From Dehalococcoidales bacterium (lineage in GTDB: Bacteria; Chloroflexota; Dehalococcoidia; Dehalococcoidales; UBA5760): 23,052 nucleotides of DNA. A program made the translations under genes and the position numbers. The notes below the pieces were generated by a model. That model did not search any database, was not told the origin of the DNA, and was given only the letters and a program-made list of their open reading frames with translations. Positions 21,824-23,052 of the stretch are shown here, in pieces (position 1 is the first letter of the stretch; every line of letters begins with the position of its first letter). The DNA lies in contig JAFGFP010000022.1 of NCBI GenBank assembly GCA_016931015.1, positions 1 through 23,052 of the forward strand, read 5' to 3'.

Positions 21824-21839
21824 GTATACCTGAGTATAC
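21824..21839 (-). promoter_or_regulatory. Candidate operator: tandem GTATAC palindromes
   Basis: GTATAC occurs at 21824-21829 and again at 21834-21839, 4 nt apart, 25-40 nt before the HTH start. A -10-like TATACT (minus strand, 21833-21838) overlaps the second copy. The -35 is weak, as for MerR-type promoters. The rest of the gap to 21985 shows only a weak hairpin (AGAGG/CCTCT at 21930-21948). Confidence 0.4.
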
Positions 21840-21985
21840 TACCTAACTTCGGGGATAAAGAATTACCCGTTTCGGTTAACCTGGTGGGTAAATAGTACTA
21901 GCCGGAAGGGGGTAGTCGGTGACTTTGAGAGGAAAAGACGCCTCTTTAGTGATAGTCGTGGTATGGGTGGGGTAGTGGAGTAAGG

Positions 21986-23052
21986 CTACTCGTACCTCAG
22001 GGCTTCGATGGGGTTGAGGCGAGCGGCACGCCGTGCCGGCAGGAATCCGAAGAGCAGACCGATACCGACGGACACCGCCAGAGCCAGGATAACGATATCG
22101 GACGATACCACGGTGGTTATATCCCCCAGCATCCCCGTCCCGGAAATCAGCTTGGAGATGCCCCAGCCGACGCCGACCCCGATGAGGCCGCCGCTGAACG
22201 ATAGAAATGCCGACTCGGAAAGGAATTGACTCCAGATGTCGCGCTCTCTGGCTCCCAGCGCCTTACGGATGCCTATCTCTCTCGTCCTTTCCACGACCGA
22301 GACGAGCATGATGTTCATTACCCCGATACCCCCCACCAGCAGGGCGATGCCGGCGATGACACCCAGGAAGAGGGTCAGCGTCTCGGTGATTTCGGAGACG
22401 GTGCTTACCAGCTCCTCCACGGAGCTGATGCTAAAATCGTCGTCCTCCCCGGAGGCGAGACGGTGCCGGGAGCGAAGCAGGTCGGTGATTTCACTGACCA
22501 CGTAGTCCGACTGCCCCTGGTCGCTGACCGTTAGCGCTATGGAGCTGACGATGTGCTCTCCGGTGCTGGTTCGCTGCTGGCTGAGCGTCTGCTGGAGGGT
22601 GCTCAGCGGAATCAGGATGGCGTTGTCGGTCGAGTTCATCATGGATGTCCCCTTGCTTTCCAGGACACCCATCACGGTGACGACGTTGTTACCCATCCTT
22701 ATCTGCTGGCCCACGGCACTGGTCCCCTCGAACAGCTCCTCCGCTACCTCGCTGCCGATAACGGCCACCTTAGACCCGCTCTGATAGTTATATTCCGAGA
22801 TAAGGGCACCGTCGGCTGTCTCCAGGCTGTACGCCTCCTGGTAGGCGGGGGTTACCCCGATGACCTGGGCGTTCACATTGTTAGCGCCGTAGATTAGCTG
22901 CTGAGAGGATGACGAAGAAGGCGCCACGGCGCTGACATAAGGAACCTGCTCTGCGATGGCTTCAGCGTCTTCCAGCGTCAGGGTAGTGGCACTAGCGGTA
23001 AAACTCATCATAACCCCACCCCTCTCGAAACTCATCCCGGGCGAAATAGTAA
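21986..23052 (-). CDS. MacB-type ABC transporter permease (partial)
   Basis: The reading frame runs to the window edge (TISPG precedes the first Met at 23035, matching the NLI(T/V)ISPG of the family), so this is the C-terminal part, about 355 codons. A large extracytoplasmic MacB domain (about residues 1-210 of the visible part) is followed by GIALLVGGIGVMNIMLVSVVERTREIGIRKALGA, then two further membrane segments and the ARLNPIEALRYE end, all hallmarks of the FtsX/MacB permease family. It would export peptides, lipids or small molecules with an ABC ATPase, expected upstream outside the window. Start and promoter are not visible. Confidence 0.92.
   Translation of the reverse strand, partial: TISPGMSFERGGVMMSFTASATTLTLEDAEAIAEQVPYVSAVAPSSSSSQQLIYGANNVNAQVIGVTPAYQEAYSLETADGALISEYNYQSGSKVAVIGSEVAEELFEGTSAVGQQIRMGNNVVTVMGVLESKGTSMMNSTDNAILIPLSTLQQTLSQQRTSTGEHIVSSIALTVSDQGQSDYVVSEITDLLRSRHRLASGEDDDFSISSVEELVSTVSEITETLTLFLGVIAGIALLVGGIGVMNIMLVSVVERTREIGIRKALGARERDIWSQFLSESAFLSFSGGLIGVGVGWGISKLISGTGMLGDITTVVSSDIVILALAVSVGIGLLFGFLPARRAARLNPIEALRYE

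Noticed and set aside
1..23052. CRISPR arrays, rRNA genes, complete insertion sequences, phage structural genes
   Set aside because: No regularly spaced repeats, rRNA-like conserved blocks, intact transposase or structural phage genes were seen on either strand.

Overview
The window is a GC-rich, gene-dense bacterial chromosome segment. Its gene families (RecA-RecX, RNase Y with YmdB, PlsY, CFI-box protein, zinc-ribbon and DUF6125-type proteins) and codon use suggest a Chloroflexota bacterium, probably class Dehalococcoidia. This is inference from family recognition; no taxonomic marker was compared. Almost all of the window is ordinary housekeeping sequence. The accessory-looking part is roughly 19.5-21.8 kb.

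Layout. (1) 1-5.5 kb, plus strand: the tail of recA, a terminator, recX, then rny (RNase Y), ymdB-type phosphodiesterase, a PHP-domain phosphoesterase, plsY and a B-box zinc-finger membrane protein; rny-ymdB-PHP look like one RNA/nucleotide-turnover unit. (2) 5.5-10.2 kb: sirtuin on the minus strand, divergent from a DegV-family lipid-binding protein, followed by a P-loop kinase, a leucyl aminopeptidase and an ElbB-like DJ-1/PfpI protein. (3) 10.3-13.4 kb: a promoter followed by mobA-moeA (molybdenum cofactor), a DUF362-type protein and a Cys-containing hypothetical. (4) 13.4-15.1 kb, minus strand: a coiled-coil protein, rnc, a previously easy-to-miss 47-codon lysine-rich ORF, a decayed radical-SAM N-terminus and acylphosphatase. 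(5) 15.3-16.8 kb, plus strand: zinc ribbon, DUF6125-type protein and two small unknown proteins. (6) 16.8-18.3 kb, minus strand: PlsC-type acyltransferase and a HAD enzyme with an altered motif I. (7) 18.4-19.6 kb: tRNA-Gln(CTG), a CFI-box protein, a desulforedoxin-like protein and tRNA-Glu(CTC). (8) 19.6-21.8 kb, minus strand: the decayed C-terminus of a tyrosine recombinase just behind tRNA-Glu, then REC-HD-GYP, a REC-only protein and a MerR/excisionase-like HTH protein. (9) 22.0-23.05 kb, minus strand: a MacB-type ABC permease running off the window.

Regulation. Several good sigma70-type promoters are visible, including a perfect consensus TTGACA-17-TATAAT in front of tRNA-Gln. Three genes have a -10 element so close to their start codon that leaderless transcripts are likely. 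Two inverted-repeat operators are plausible (degV promoter; HTH gene promoter).

No clearly new multi-gene system is evident. The best leads are the RNA-turnover cluster, the tRNA-Glu integration scar with adjoining two-component genes, the unannotated lysine-rich small ORF with the radical-SAM relic behind it, the Cys-rich desulforedoxin variant, and the HD-GYP and HAD proteins with altered signature motifs.
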